A stretch of DNA of 64,000 bases, taken from contig NZ_FNKQ01000003.1 of the NCBI RefSeq assembly GCF_900100875.1, positions 248,001-312,000 of the forward strand, written 5' to 3'. The stretch is from Halopelagius longus (lineage in GTDB: Archaea > Halobacteriota > Halobacteria > Halobacteriales > Haloferacaceae). The notes below the pieces were generated by a model that worked only from the letters and a program-made list of their open reading frames with translations, did not search any database and was not told where the DNA came from. This document shows, in pieces, positions 17,625 to 26,019 of the stretch. Each line of letters opens with the position of its first letter. Within the stretch, counting starts at the first letter, position 1. The position numbers and the translations under genes were made by a program.

Positions 17625-17945
17625 TCAGTCGTCCGCCGACTCCGTGGGACCGTCCCACGCGTCGAACCCGCCGCTGAGACTGGAGACGTCGGCGTCGAGG
17701 CGCGAATCGAGTATCGAAGCGACGCGCCGAGAACTCTTGCCGACGTAGCAGGCGACGACCACCTCGTCGCCCCACTCGCGGTCAAGCGTCTCCGCCGAGA
17801 GTCGCTGGGCGGGGACGTTCTCCGCGCCCGCGACGTGGCCCTCGTCGTACGACGAAGGGTCTCGGATGTCGAGGACGGTGAGGTCGGTCTCTCCGTCGGC
17901 GTCGAGTTTCGACGCCAGTTCGTCGGGAGTCGTCTCGGGTACCAT
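17625..17945 (-). CDS. Rhodanese-like sulfurtransferase
   Basis: 106 aa single rhodanese domain. It starts MVPETTPDELASKLDADG, has the LDIRDPSSYDEGHVAGAENVP substrate/CH2A-type motif, and the active-site loop ACYVGKSSRRVA with Cys near residue 65 able to hold a persulfide. It is divergent from the E1-like ubaA gene over 157 bp. In eukaryotic MOCS3/Uba4 these two activities are fused in one chain; here they are separate neighbours, which suggests this protein supplies sulfur to SAMPs for tRNA thiolation or molybdopterin synthesis. The reading frame is open further upstream, but the ATG at 17945 gives the normal domain start. Confidence 0.87.
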   Translation of the reverse strand: MVPETTPDELASKLDADGETDLTVLDIRDPSSYDEGHVAGAENVPAQRLSAETLDREWGDEVVVACYVGKSSRRVASILDSRLDADVSSLSGGFDAWDGPTESADD

Positions 17946-18102
17946 ACGAGGAGGTTCGGACGGCGACTGAAACCGGCTACGGTTCGGCTTCCGCGCGTGC
18001 GTCCACACCTGCGTTCGCCTCGGCCGCCGCGTTCGCCGTCCGGTACCGGCGCGTTCGGCCGGGCGGGGAGGAGTTATCCGGGTCCGATTCCGACGTAGGG
18101 GT

Positions 18103-18912
18103 ATGCCCCTCTCGCTCGACTCCACGCAGTTGGACAGGTACTCCCGGCACATCATCATGGACGAAGTCGGCCCGGAGGGACAGGAACGACTCCTCGACTC
18201 GCGCGTCCTCGTCGTCGGCGCGGGCGGACTCGGGTCGCCCGTCGTCCAGTACTTGGCGGGCGCGGGCGTCGGCACCCTCGGCATCGTCGACGACGACGCC
18301 GTCGAACGGAGCAACCTCCAGCGACAGGTCGTCCACGGCGACGACGACGTCGGCCGGCCGAAAGTCGAGAGCGCCGCCGACTTCGTGGCGAACCTCAACC
18401 CCGACGTGACCGTCGAGACGTACGAGACGCGACTCGAGAAATCGAACGTCTCCGAGGTGGTTCCGGGCTACGACGTGGTGGTGGACGCCTCCGACAACTT
18501 CCCGACGCGCTACCTCCTCAACGACTTCTGTCGCCTCCGGGAGATTCCGGTCGCCCACGGGGCGATATACAAGTTCGAGGGACAGGCGACGACGCTCGTC
18601 CCCGACGGCCCCTGTTACCGGTGTCTGTTCCCCGAAGCGCCCGAACCGGGCACCGTCCCCGACTGCGCGACGACGGGCGTCCTCGGCGTCCTGCCGGGGA
18701 CGCTCGGCTGTCTGCAGGCGACGGAAGCCGCGAAACTCGTCCTCGACGTCGGCGAACCCCTCGTCGGCCGCATCCTCTTCTACGACGCGATGGACGCGAC
18801 GTTCGAGACGGTACAGTACCGGCGGAACCCCGACTGCCCCGTCTGCGGCGACGACCCCATCGACTCCGTGACGGACGTCGAGTACGCGGACGCCTGCGCG
18901 GTGTCGCGGTAG
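18103..18912 (+). CDS. ubaA: E1-like SAMP-activating enzyme UbaA (HesA/MoeB/ThiF family)
   Basis: 269 aa. Adenylates the C-terminus of ubiquitin-like SAMPs for protein conjugation and for sulfur transfer to tRNA and molybdopterin. The nucleotide site VLVVGAGGLGSPVVQYLAGAG (from residue 35) is intact. Other motifs are the DDDAVERSNLQRQ metal/adenylate segment, the catalytic cysteine in PDCATTGVLG (Cys188 by my count, the position reported for the Haloferax enzyme), and two zinc CxxC pairs, CYRC (171-174) and CPVC near 246. Divergent from the rhodanese gene. MoeB is the alternative name, but haloarchaea use one E1 for all branches. Confidence 0.92.
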   Translation: MPLSLDSTQLDRYSRHIIMDEVGPEGQERLLDSRVLVVGAGGLGSPVVQYLAGAGVGTLGIVDDDAVERSNLQRQVVHGDDDVGRPKVESAADFVANLNPDVTVETYETRLEKSNVSEVVPGYDVVVDASDNFPTRYLLNDFCRLREIPVAHGAIYKFEGQATTLVPDGPCYRCLFPEAPEPGTVPDCATTGVLGVLPGTLGCLQATEAAKLVLDVGEPLVGRILFYDAMDATFETVQYRRNPDCPVCGDDPIDSVTDVEYADACAVSR

Positions 18913-18959
18913 TCGCGTCGCTCCGCGGCGCGCGGCGAACGAAAGAAGCCGATTCCGAT

Positions 18960-20750
18960 TCAGGTGTCGAACTCGAATCCGCCGTCAGACTCCGTCTCAC
19001 GTTCTCCCGCATCGGAAGATGCGTGACCGCCGTCGGACTCCGTCCGACGTGCTCCCTCAGTTGCGTGACCCCCGTCGGTCTGCGCCTGACCGCCGCCGGT
19101 CATCTGCTCTACGTCCGCCTCTCCGTCGCTCCCGCCGTCCGGGCGCGTCTCCGCCGTCGCCTCGTCGCCGTTCGAGTCCGCGCCGTGGGCGTCGAAGTCG
19201 ATGTCCACGTCCGTAGCGGAGGCGTCGCCGCAGAGGCGGGCGACGCGTTCCGTGAGTTCGTCGAGGGCCATCGTCTGGTCGGCGGTGGCGTCGGTAATCT
19301 CCGCGGACGCCTCCTCCGTGTCGCTTGCGTGCGTCTGTGCGGACTGAATCGTCGTCGTGACGCCCTCGATGTTCGTGGCCTGACTGTCCGTCGCGCGCGC
19401 GACTTCCGAGACGCCGTTTGCGGCGGCGTCCGCCGCGTCGGCTATCTCTTCGAGCGACCCCAGCACGTCCTCTATCTCGCCGGAGGCGACCTGTATCTGC
19501 TCGTGGGACTGTTCGGAGGCGTCCACGGTCACGTCGGCCTGTTCCTGAATCTCCTCGATGCTCTCGGCTATCTCCTCGGTGTGGGTGTGCGTCTGGTTGG
19601 CGAGTTGCTTCACCTCGTCTGCGACGACGGAGAAGCCCTCGCCGGCCTCGCCCGCCCGCGCCGCCTCGATGTTGGCGTTGAGGGCCAGCAGGTTCGTCCG
19701 GTCCGCGACTTCCGCGATGACCTCGACGACTTCCTCTATCGCGCCCATCCGCTCTTGGAGTTCGGTGACGCTCTCCAGTAGGTCGTCGGAGATGTCGATG
19801 ACGTTGTCCGTCGCCGTCCGGACGGACTCGCCGGCCTCGCGGCCGTTCTCCGCCGCGGACCGGGCCTGTTCGGCCGCGGTGGCGACTTCGTCCGAGGTGG
19901 CGGCTATCTCCTCCATGCTCGCAGAGAGGTCCTGCATCTCGTCGGCTCCCTTATCGAGGAGCGTGCTCTGTTCGCCCACCTGCGCCTCGATGCGCGTCGC
20001 GGCGTTGGCCGCGCGCTCTATCGCCTCGCCGAGGTGGGCGGCCTTCTCGTCTACCTCGTCCGCGAGTCGTTCGAAGCGGGAGGCCATCGCGTTGAACTCG
20101 GGGACGATGGTGAGAACGTCCTCGTCGAGGACGCCGCGTTCGTCCCGGTACTCGACGCGCGCCGACAGGTCGCCGTCGGCGAGAGCGCCGATGGTGTCGA
20201 GGAGTTCGTGAACGAGTGCGAGCGACGCGTTGTCCCGCGCGACGGTGTCCGTCTGGTCGTGGACGACTTCCATCACCGCGACGAGTTCGTCGCCGTCGAA
20301 GATGGGTTGGGCGACGAAGCGGATGTGCCGTTCGACGCCGTCTGCGGTCACCATCGTGCTCGCGTCCTCGAAGGCCACCGTGTCCTCGACGGAGGTGACG
20401 CCGAACCGTTCGTCGGCGTCGCGCGGCGCTTCGAGCACCTTGTCCGCGAGCGTCTTCGCGCGGCGGCCGTCGGGGTAGAACGCCTCGCTGGCGTGCTCCG
20501 AACCGAGCGCCTCCTCCGCGGAGACGCCGGTGAGACCCTGGATGGGCCGGTTCCACGCGACGACTCGTCCGTCCGCGTCGAGGACGAACACGGGCGACCC
20601 CACGCCGTCGAGCAGTTGCGCCGGTGCGAGCGAACGCGCAACTCCCGTTACGGTCCGTGCGTCACCGGTGGTAACCCCACCATCCGCCCGGGTTCGCTCG
20701 CCGCCGAACGGCAGTACCGCGGCGAGTCGAGAGAACAACGAGTCTGACAT
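18960..20750 (-). CDS. Soluble PAS-containing methyl-accepting transducer
   Basis: 596 aa. No transmembrane helix is present, so this is a cytoplasmic transducer. A PAS domain (about residues 55-185: [19 protein letters not shown] to [11 protein letters not shown]) is followed by a HAMP-like segment, then the coiled-coil signalling domain (about 260-520). The signalling tip [27 protein letters not shown] (about 355-381) is the CheA/CheW contact region. The C-terminal ~75 residues are a low-complexity Asp/Gly/Thr tail. The start at 20750 ([12 protein letters not shown]) is chosen because a TTATG box lies 25-30 nt upstream; an ATG nine codons earlier would lie on top of that box. It may sense redox or a small ligand through PAS. 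Confidence 0.88.
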   Translation of the reverse strand: MSDSLFSRLAAVLPFGGERTRADGGVTTGDARTVTGVARSLAPAQLLDGVGSPVFVLDADGRVVAWNRPIQGLTGVSAEEALGSEHASEAFYPDGRRAKTLADKVLEAPRDADERFGVTSVEDTVAFEDASTMVTADGVERHIRFVAQPIFDGDELVAVMEVVHDQTDTVARDNASLALVHELLDTIGALADGDLSARVEYRDERGVLDEDVLTIVPEFNAMASRFERLADEVDEKAAHLGEAIERAANAATRIEAQVGEQSTLLDKGADEMQDLSASMEEIAATSDEVATAAEQARSAAENGREAGESVRTATDNVIDISDDLLESVTELQERMGAIEEVVEVIAEVADRTNLLALNANIEAARAGEAGEGFSVVADEVKQLANQTHTHTEEIAESIEEIQEQADVTVDASEQSHEQIQVASGEIEDVLGSLEEIADAADAAANGVSEVARATDSQATNIEGVTTTIQSAQTHASDTEEASAEITDATADQTMALDELTERVARLCGDASATDVDIDFDAHGADSNGDEATAETRPDGGSDGEADVEQMTGGGQAQTDGGHATEGARRTESDGGHASSDAGERETESDGGFEFDT

Positions 20751-20958
20751 CGTGAACACCTCACACATCCCCAACATAACTCTGTCGCGCCGATTCCCAC
20801 ATTTGATAATTCACGACCGGCGAGAAGGGGAGTCGTGCGACCGGAACGGCCGATTTATCGTCTCGGTATCGGCGTTCGAGTTCGGGCATTCGAGGGACCC
20901 GCCGCGGGGCGGACGGGCCAGTTTTGATACGCGCCGCGTGCGACCGGACGGGTACAGG

Positions 20959-21894
20959 ATGAGTTCTCGCGACCGAGGGCGCGACGACAGCGCGGTCAGA
21001 GATACGGCCGACCGTTCCCGAAGCGGTGCCCCCGCGGTGGGCGGCGCGGTCAGGGACCGCTTCTCGACTGACGAAATATTCCAGCGCGTGGTCGCCACCG
21101 CCGACGAGGAAGTCGGAGCGTCGGCGACGAGACTTTTCCTCAGCGGTCTCGCCGCGGGGTTCGCCATCACGCTCACCTTCTTCTTCTACGCGTCGATGAC
21201 GGCGGCGGCGGAGGGTATCGACGCCGCCGGACTGCTCGCTCCCCTCCTGTATCCGGTCGGCTTCGTCTACATCATCATCGGACGGTACCAACTCTACACG
21301 GAGAACACGCTCACGCCCGTCACGCTGGCGTTGACCCGCGTGACGAGCGTTCCGTCGGTCCTCCGCGTCTGGGTGTTCGTCCTCGCGGGGAACCTCACCG
21401 GCGGGGCCGTCGGCGCGTTCGTCTTGGCGAACACCGGGGTGTTCTCCTCGGCGGCGGCGACGGCCGCTGTCGATATCGGCACCAAGGGCGTCGAGACGGC
21501 GTGGTGGGACCTCGTGTTCAAGGGGATGTTCGCGGGGTGGTTGGTCGCCGGGATGGTGTGGCTCGAACACGCGGTTCGGGACTCAATCTCCCGCGTCGTC
21601 CTCGTGTACCTCGTCATCTTCACCATCCCCGCGACGGGGCTGAACCACATCGTCGTCAGCTTCACCGACGCCGTCTACGTCGTCTTCGCCGGCGAACTGG
21701 GACTTCTCACGGCCCTCGTCCAGTTTCCGCTTCCGGTGCTCGTCGGCAACACCCTCGGCGGGGTGGTGCTGGTCACCCTGCTGAACTTCGGCCAGACCGA
21801 ACACCGATTCCCCGACGAGAACCGGCGGCGTCGGCTCTCCCTCCGAGAGTGGTTGTTCGAGCGTCACACCGGGCGCGTCGAGGACGACGACTGA
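20959..21894 (+). CDS. Formate/nitrite transporter (FNT) family channel
   Basis: 311 aa with a ~60-residue acidic, Arg/Ser-rich N-terminus and six transmembrane helices in the aquaporin-like FNT arrangement (first helix FLSGLAAGFAITLTFFFYASM near residue 66). Conserved elements include LYTENTLTPV near 115, VLAGNLTGGAVGAFV, FKGMFAGWLVAGMVWL, and TLGGVVLVTLLNFGQTEHR at the end. FNT pentamers move formate, nitrite, hydrosulfide or related anions. YfdC-like members are the closest in feel. The substrate is not deducible. TTTTGATA at 20922-20929 is a likely promoter; the frame extends upstream but homologs start near the chosen ATG. Confidence 0.85.
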   Translation: MSSRDRGRDDSAVRDTADRSRSGAPAVGGAVRDRFSTDEIFQRVVATADEEVGASATRLFLSGLAAGFAITLTFFFYASMTAAAEGIDAAGLLAPLLYPVGFVYIIIGRYQLYTENTLTPVTLALTRVTSVPSVLRVWVFVLAGNLTGGAVGAFVLANTGVFSSAAATAAVDIGTKGVETAWWDLVFKGMFAGWLVAGMVWLEHAVRDSISRVVLVYLVIFTIPATGLNHIVVSFTDAVYVVFAGELGLLTALVQFPLPVLVGNTLGGVVLVTLLNFGQTEHRFPDENRRRRLSLREWLFERHTGRVEDDD

Positions 21895-21951
21895 CGCGGG
21901 AGGAGAGACAGAAGCGGAGAAAACGAGAGCGGAAACGCGAGCGACCGGAGC

Positions 21952-24390
21952 TTACTCGCCGCCGTCGGTGACGGTGGGCGTCCGGTCGGCGTCGGGGGGG
22001 GTCGGCGACGGCGACCCGTCGTCGCCCGCCGCCGCGCCCGTCGCCGCGTCGCTACCGACGGTGAACTGCGCGACGAGCGACATGAGGCGCTCGGACTGCG
22101 AGGCGAGTTCCTCCGTGCCGTCGGACACCTCAGAGAGCGACGACGACTGCTCCTCGGCGGCGGCGGCGACGTTCTGCGCCCGGTCGGCCGCCTCGTTGCT
22201 GAGGTCGGTCACCCGGTCCATCATCGAGGCGACTTCCTCGGTGGAGGCCGCCTGCTCGTCGGTCGTGCGGCTTATCTCCGCGACGCCCTCCGTCGTCTCC
22301 TCGACGTTCGTCACGATGTCGTCGAGCGAGGAGTGGGCGTGTTCGACCGCTTCGACGCCCTCGTCTACGGCCTCCCGCGCGCCGTGAACCTCCTCTAAGG
22401 CGTCGGCGGACTTCTCTTGGACCGTGTCGATGGTCTCCTCTATCTCCTGTGCGGACTCTTGGGTCTCCTCGGCGAGCGATTTGACCTCCTCGGCGACGAC
22501 GGCGAACCCTTCGCCGGCCTCGCCCGCCCGCGCCGCCTCGATGTTGGCGTTGAGCGCGAGGATGTTCGTCTGCTCCGCGATGCTGGAGATGAGTTCGACG
22601 ATGTCGCCGATGCGGCTCATGTCGTCTTCGAGGTCCTCGATGTGTTCGACCGTCTCGACGGTCTGTCGCTCGATTTCGGACATCGTATCGAGGGCCGTCT
22701 CGGCCGCCTCGCGCCCCTCGTCGCTCGCGGCTTCCGTGTTCTCGGCCGTCTCGGACAGCTCCGAGGCCGACGAGGCGACTTCCTCGATGGTCGCAGAGAG
22801 GTTGCTCGTCTCCGTGGCGGTCTGTTCGAGGTGTTGTTGTTGCTCGTCGGCCCCCTCGGCCATCAGCTGCGTCGATTCGCTCACCTCTTGGCTCGCGCGC
22901 TCTATCTCCTGAGCGCTCGCGGTCACTTCCTCGCTGGCGGCGGCGACCGTCTCGGCGAACTGCGACACCTCCGCGATGGTCGCTTCCAGTTCGACCATCA
23001 TCTCGTTGAACGACCGCGCGACGCCGTTCATCGACTCGTTGTCGCCGTCGACGGCCATCCGGCGAGTCAGGTCGCCCTCGGCCGCCGACGCCATCACGTC
23101 GCCGAACTCCTCGGCCTTCCGTTCGAGTTCCGTGATGAGGCCTTCGAGTTCGGTCTGCGTGCGCGAGAGCGACTCGCCGAACGTCCCCGGCACCTCCTCG
23201 TCGAGGACCGGGTCGTCGAAGTCCTTCTCCGCGAGCGCTTCGGTCTGCCCCGCGACGGTGTCGAGGTAGTCGCTCATCGAGTCGAACGAGTCGTAGAGCC
23301 GACCCATCTCGTCGATGCGGTGGGTCTCGGGTACGTCGACGTCCAAGTCGCCGCCCGCGATGGCGTCGGCGCTCGCGGCGATGGTCGAGAGCGACTTCGC
23401 GGTGCCCCGACCGAGCGTCGCACCCACCAGCAGGAGGGCCGCGAGTGCGAGTCCGACGAGGAGTTCGAGGTTAGTCGTCACCTGCGACTGGAGCGCGAAC
23501 GCGCGCTCCTTCGGAACGTGGTAGGTCAGCACCCAGTCGGTTCCGACGACGGGGGAGTACGCCATGGCGTACTCGCCGGACTCCATGCCGGTGCGCGCGC
23601 CGACGACGTGGTAGCCCGCGTTACCGTGGAGTCCCGACTCGATAGCGGTCACGTTCCCCCCGCCGAGGGGTTCGTACGCGTCGAGCAGGTTCTGGTTCCT
23701 GCTGTCCATCAGGATGGTGCCCTCGGCGTCTACGACCTTCGTGTCGCCCGTCGCGATGGGCGATTTGAACTGGTAGGAGCGCTCTCGGAGCGACGCGGTG
23801 AGGACGACGAACCCGTCCTGCCCCGAGACGGGCGCGACGAACGCGACGACCGGTTCGCCGTCGAGCGAGTACGGACTCGTCACCGTCGTGTCGGTGGTTT
23901 CGAGGAACGACCCGGCGTCGGAGGCCCACGGCGCGTCGTGGCCGGAGAGTCCGGTCCCGCCGAGGCTGTCCGTCGTGCTGGCGGCGACGTTCCCCGTGTC
24001 GGCGTTGACGTAGTGAATCGCTCGAACGTCGCTCGGCATCTCGATGAGTTTCTGTTCGAGCCACCGTTCGTTCTCCGCGTCGGTGGTGTTCGCGCCGCGT
24101 TCGGAGAGCGACCCCGCGAGCAAGGAGGCGGTCGAGCGCTTCTTCGAGACCCACTCCGCGACGGCCCGGGCTTCAGTGTCGGCGACGCCGCGAATCTGCG
24201 ATTCGGTCTGCTGTTCGACCGACGCCTTCGTGTCGAGGTGGATGAACGTCCCCGCCGCCGCGATGAGGACGACGATGACGAGGAGGACGAGTCCGAACTT
24301 CGCGGCGTACCGCCGGCGAATCACGTTCGGCAGGAGGCGTTCGAACGTGCCGAGGAGGCGCGAGACGACGCCTCGAGACCCGTCGCTCAC
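21952..24390 (-). CDS. Membrane methyl-accepting transducer with extracellular sensor (BasT-like)
   Basis: 812 aa. TM1 lies near residues 32-52 ([19 protein letters not shown]), an extracellular Cache-type sensor spans about 53-300, and TM2 is near 305-325 ([17 protein letters not shown]). Two HAMP-type segments follow, then the signalling coiled coil with tip [29 protein letters not shown] near residue 605. The start overlaps by 4 nt the stop of a branched-chain amino-acid-type binding lipoprotein, so the two are co-translated. This arrangement is that of Halobacterium BasB/BasT, where the lipoprotein binds Leu/Ile/Val/Met/Cys and docks on the transducer. Chemotaxis toward amino acids is the inferred role. 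Confidence 0.9.
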   Translation of the reverse strand: MSDGSRGVVSRLLGTFERLLPNVIRRRYAAKFGLVLLVIVVLIAAAGTFIHLDTKASVEQQTESQIRGVADTEARAVAEWVSKKRSTASLLAGSLSERGANTTDAENERWLEQKLIEMPSDVRAIHYVNADTGNVAASTTDSLGGTGLSGHDAPWASDAGSFLETTDTTVTSPYSLDGEPVVAFVAPVSGQDGFVVLTASLRERSYQFKSPIATGDTKVVDAEGTILMDSRNQNLLDAYEPLGGGNVTAIESGLHGNAGYHVVGARTGMESGEYAMAYSPVVGTDWVLTYHVPKERAFALQSQVTTNLELLVGLALAALLLVGATLGRGTAKSLSTIAASADAIAGGDLDVDVPETHRIDEMGRLYDSFDSMSDYLDTVAGQTEALAEKDFDDPVLDEEVPGTFGESLSRTQTELEGLITELERKAEEFGDVMASAAEGDLTRRMAVDGDNESMNGVARSFNEMMVELEATIAEVSQFAETVAAASEEVTASAQEIERASQEVSESTQLMAEGADEQQQHLEQTATETSNLSATIEEVASSASELSETAENTEAASDEGREAAETALDTMSEIERQTVETVEHIEDLEDDMSRIGDIVELISSIAEQTNILALNANIEAARAGEAGEGFAVVAEEVKSLAEETQESAQEIEETIDTVQEKSADALEEVHGAREAVDEGVEAVEHAHSSLDDIVTNVEETTEGVAEISRTTDEQAASTEEVASMMDRVTDLSNEAADRAQNVAAAAEEQSSSLSEVSDGTEELASQSERLMSLVAQFTVGSDAATGAAAGDDGSPSPTPPDADRTPTVTDGGE

Positions 24391-25652
24391 TGGCCGTCAC
24401 CCCCGAAGTACCCCTTCTGGATGAGTTCGAGCTGTTCCACCCCGCCGTCCGTGACGCGTTCGACGACGTAGGGGCTGAGCGGTTCGAGGTCGGCGTTCAG
24501 GTCGACGCCGCTCGCGGCGCCCTGATAGTTCACGTCGCGACCGGCGTCCAGAAGCGCCCGTGCGCGGTCGAACTCGCCGACCGAGAACGTGTGACCCGTT
24601 CCGCCGGACACCGCCCGAATCGAGTCGGCGATGGCCGGCCCCGCGGCTTCGCCTGCGTGCTCCGCCGCGGCGGCCATGAGCATCAGCGCGTCGTAGCCGT
24701 TGACGGCGTACGGCGCGATGGGGTCGAGTTCGGAGAGCTTCTTCGTCAGAGTGAGGTAGCCGTTCGTCCGGACCGACGACAGCGACGCGCTGTAGAACCC
24801 CTCGTAGTAGGAGGGAAGGTCGCCGGAGAGCATCCCCGTCGAGAACACCCACGGCGCTTCGTAGTCGGAGGCGTCGTAGGCGTCGAGGACGCCCTTCTCC
24901 TGTCCGGACGCGCTGACGAATCCGACCGCGTCGGGGTCGTCGGCGAACGCTTCCTCGACGACGGGAGCGAAGTCGTCCGCCGAAGGATCGTACGCGACAT
25001 CCGCGGCGACGGACGCGGAGAGGTTCTCGTGAAGCGCCTCCGCGAGTCCGCTCCCGTACGCGTTGTCGATGTAGACGAGCGAAACGCGGTCGGCGTCGAC
25101 GTACCGCGGGTCGTCGAGCGCCTTCGCCATGACGACAGACTGGAGGAGGTCGCTGGGGATGGTCCGACCGAAGAAGGTGCGGTCGCCGTTCACCCCGGCC
25201 CCGGTCAGCGAGGGGCTGGTACTCGCGGGGCTGACCTCCATGAGTCCGTCCTCCGCCGCTTTCGGCGCGAGGGCTATCGACACGTCGCTGACGAGGCCGC
25301 CGACGAAGCCGACTACGCCCTCCCCGCGCATGGACTCGTACTCGGAGACCGCGGTTTCGGCGCTGGCACCGCTGTCTACGACCACGAGTTCGACCGGCCG
25401 GTCGAGGACGCCGCCCGCGTCGTTCACGTCGGCGACGGCCTGTTCGACCGCGCGCTTGCAGTGCGTCCCGATACGTTCGAGCGACCCGCTCAGGGGAGCG
25501 ACCATCCCGAACTTGACCGGGTCCCGGCCGTCTCCCCGAACCGAGCTCAGACACCCGCCGAACGTACCGAGTCCGAGGGTGCCGACGCCGGCGGCGAGGA
25601 AACGCCGCCGCGACGTCGTACCGTCGCTCCGTGTAGAGATATCTGACTTCAC
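24387..25652 (-). CDS. Periplasmic-binding-type lipoprotein, amino-acid receptor partner (BasB-like)
   Basis: 421 aa. GTG start giving [22 protein letters not shown]. The twin-Arg RRRFLAAG and lipobox FGGC near residue 38 mark Tat export and lipid anchoring. The rest is a type I binding fold of the Leu/Ile/Val family: [17 protein letters not shown] near residue 52 and [20 protein letters not shown] near 205. No permease or ATPase genes accompany it; instead it overlaps a transducer, so it likely serves taxis rather than uptake. GTG at 25652 is chosen because the nearest upstream ATG is followed by a stop after six codons, and a TTTTTATG box lies about 45 nt upstream. Confidence 0.88.
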   Translation of the reverse strand: MKSDISTRSDGTTSRRRFLAAGVGTLGLGTFGGCLSSVRGDGRDPVKFGMVAPLSGSLERIGTHCKRAVEQAVADVNDAGGVLDRPVELVVVDSGASAETAVSEYESMRGEGVVGFVGGLVSDVSIALAPKAAEDGLMEVSPASTSPSLTGAGVNGDRTFFGRTIPSDLLQSVVMAKALDDPRYVDADRVSLVYIDNAYGSGLAEALHENLSASVAADVAYDPSADDFAPVVEEAFADDPDAVGFVSASGQEKGVLDAYDASDYEAPWVFSTGMLSGDLPSYYEGFYSASLSSVRTNGYLTLTKKLSELDPIAPYAVNGYDALMLMAAAAEHAGEAAGPAIADSIRAVSGGTGHTFSVGEFDRARALLDAGRDVNYQGAASGVDLNADLEPLSPYVVERVTDGGVEQLELIQKGYFGGDGQ

Positions 25653-26019
25653 GTTAGCTCCCCGGAACGTACATCTGTTGATAACGTTTAGCCATAAAAA
25701 CGAATATCGGAACTGCGAATTAAACTTCCGCGGAGGTGACAGCCGAACGAGATGAATCGATCGCCCCGCTTCCGTCCGTCGATTTTCGCCCTCGTTGAAT
25801 CGTTCGTGAAAGAAATCCCGGCCGAGTTTACTATCAGCGATGATAACGAGAGTGCTCGACGGCGGTTCGCCGACGGGGGTCTCGGAGCGTCTCGCCGCAA
25901 TTTTTACCGCGCGCGCCGTCGGCGTCGTCGGGGCGTCCGGCGACTCGCCCGGGAGATGGGGGAGGGTGTCGAACCCCGGGACCACAGCGTTTTATCCGCC
26001 TGAACCCCCACCTTCGGAT
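25653..26019. promoter_or_regulatory. Divergent promoter region between receptor and mutS genes
   Basis: 367 bp, locally AT-rich. Leftward, TTTTTATG (complement, near 25692-25700) is the probable TATA box of the BasB-like gene. Rightward, TTTTAT at 25990-25995 lies 25-30 nt upstream of the mutS ATG. A reading frame of 83 codons (25752-26003) crosses the spacer, but its basic, repetitive composition argues against a gene. Confidence 0.6.

Noticed and set aside
25752-26003. Open frame of 83 codons between the BasB-like gene and mutS
   Set aside because: Basic, repetitive composition, crosses the mutS promoter, no recognisable family.
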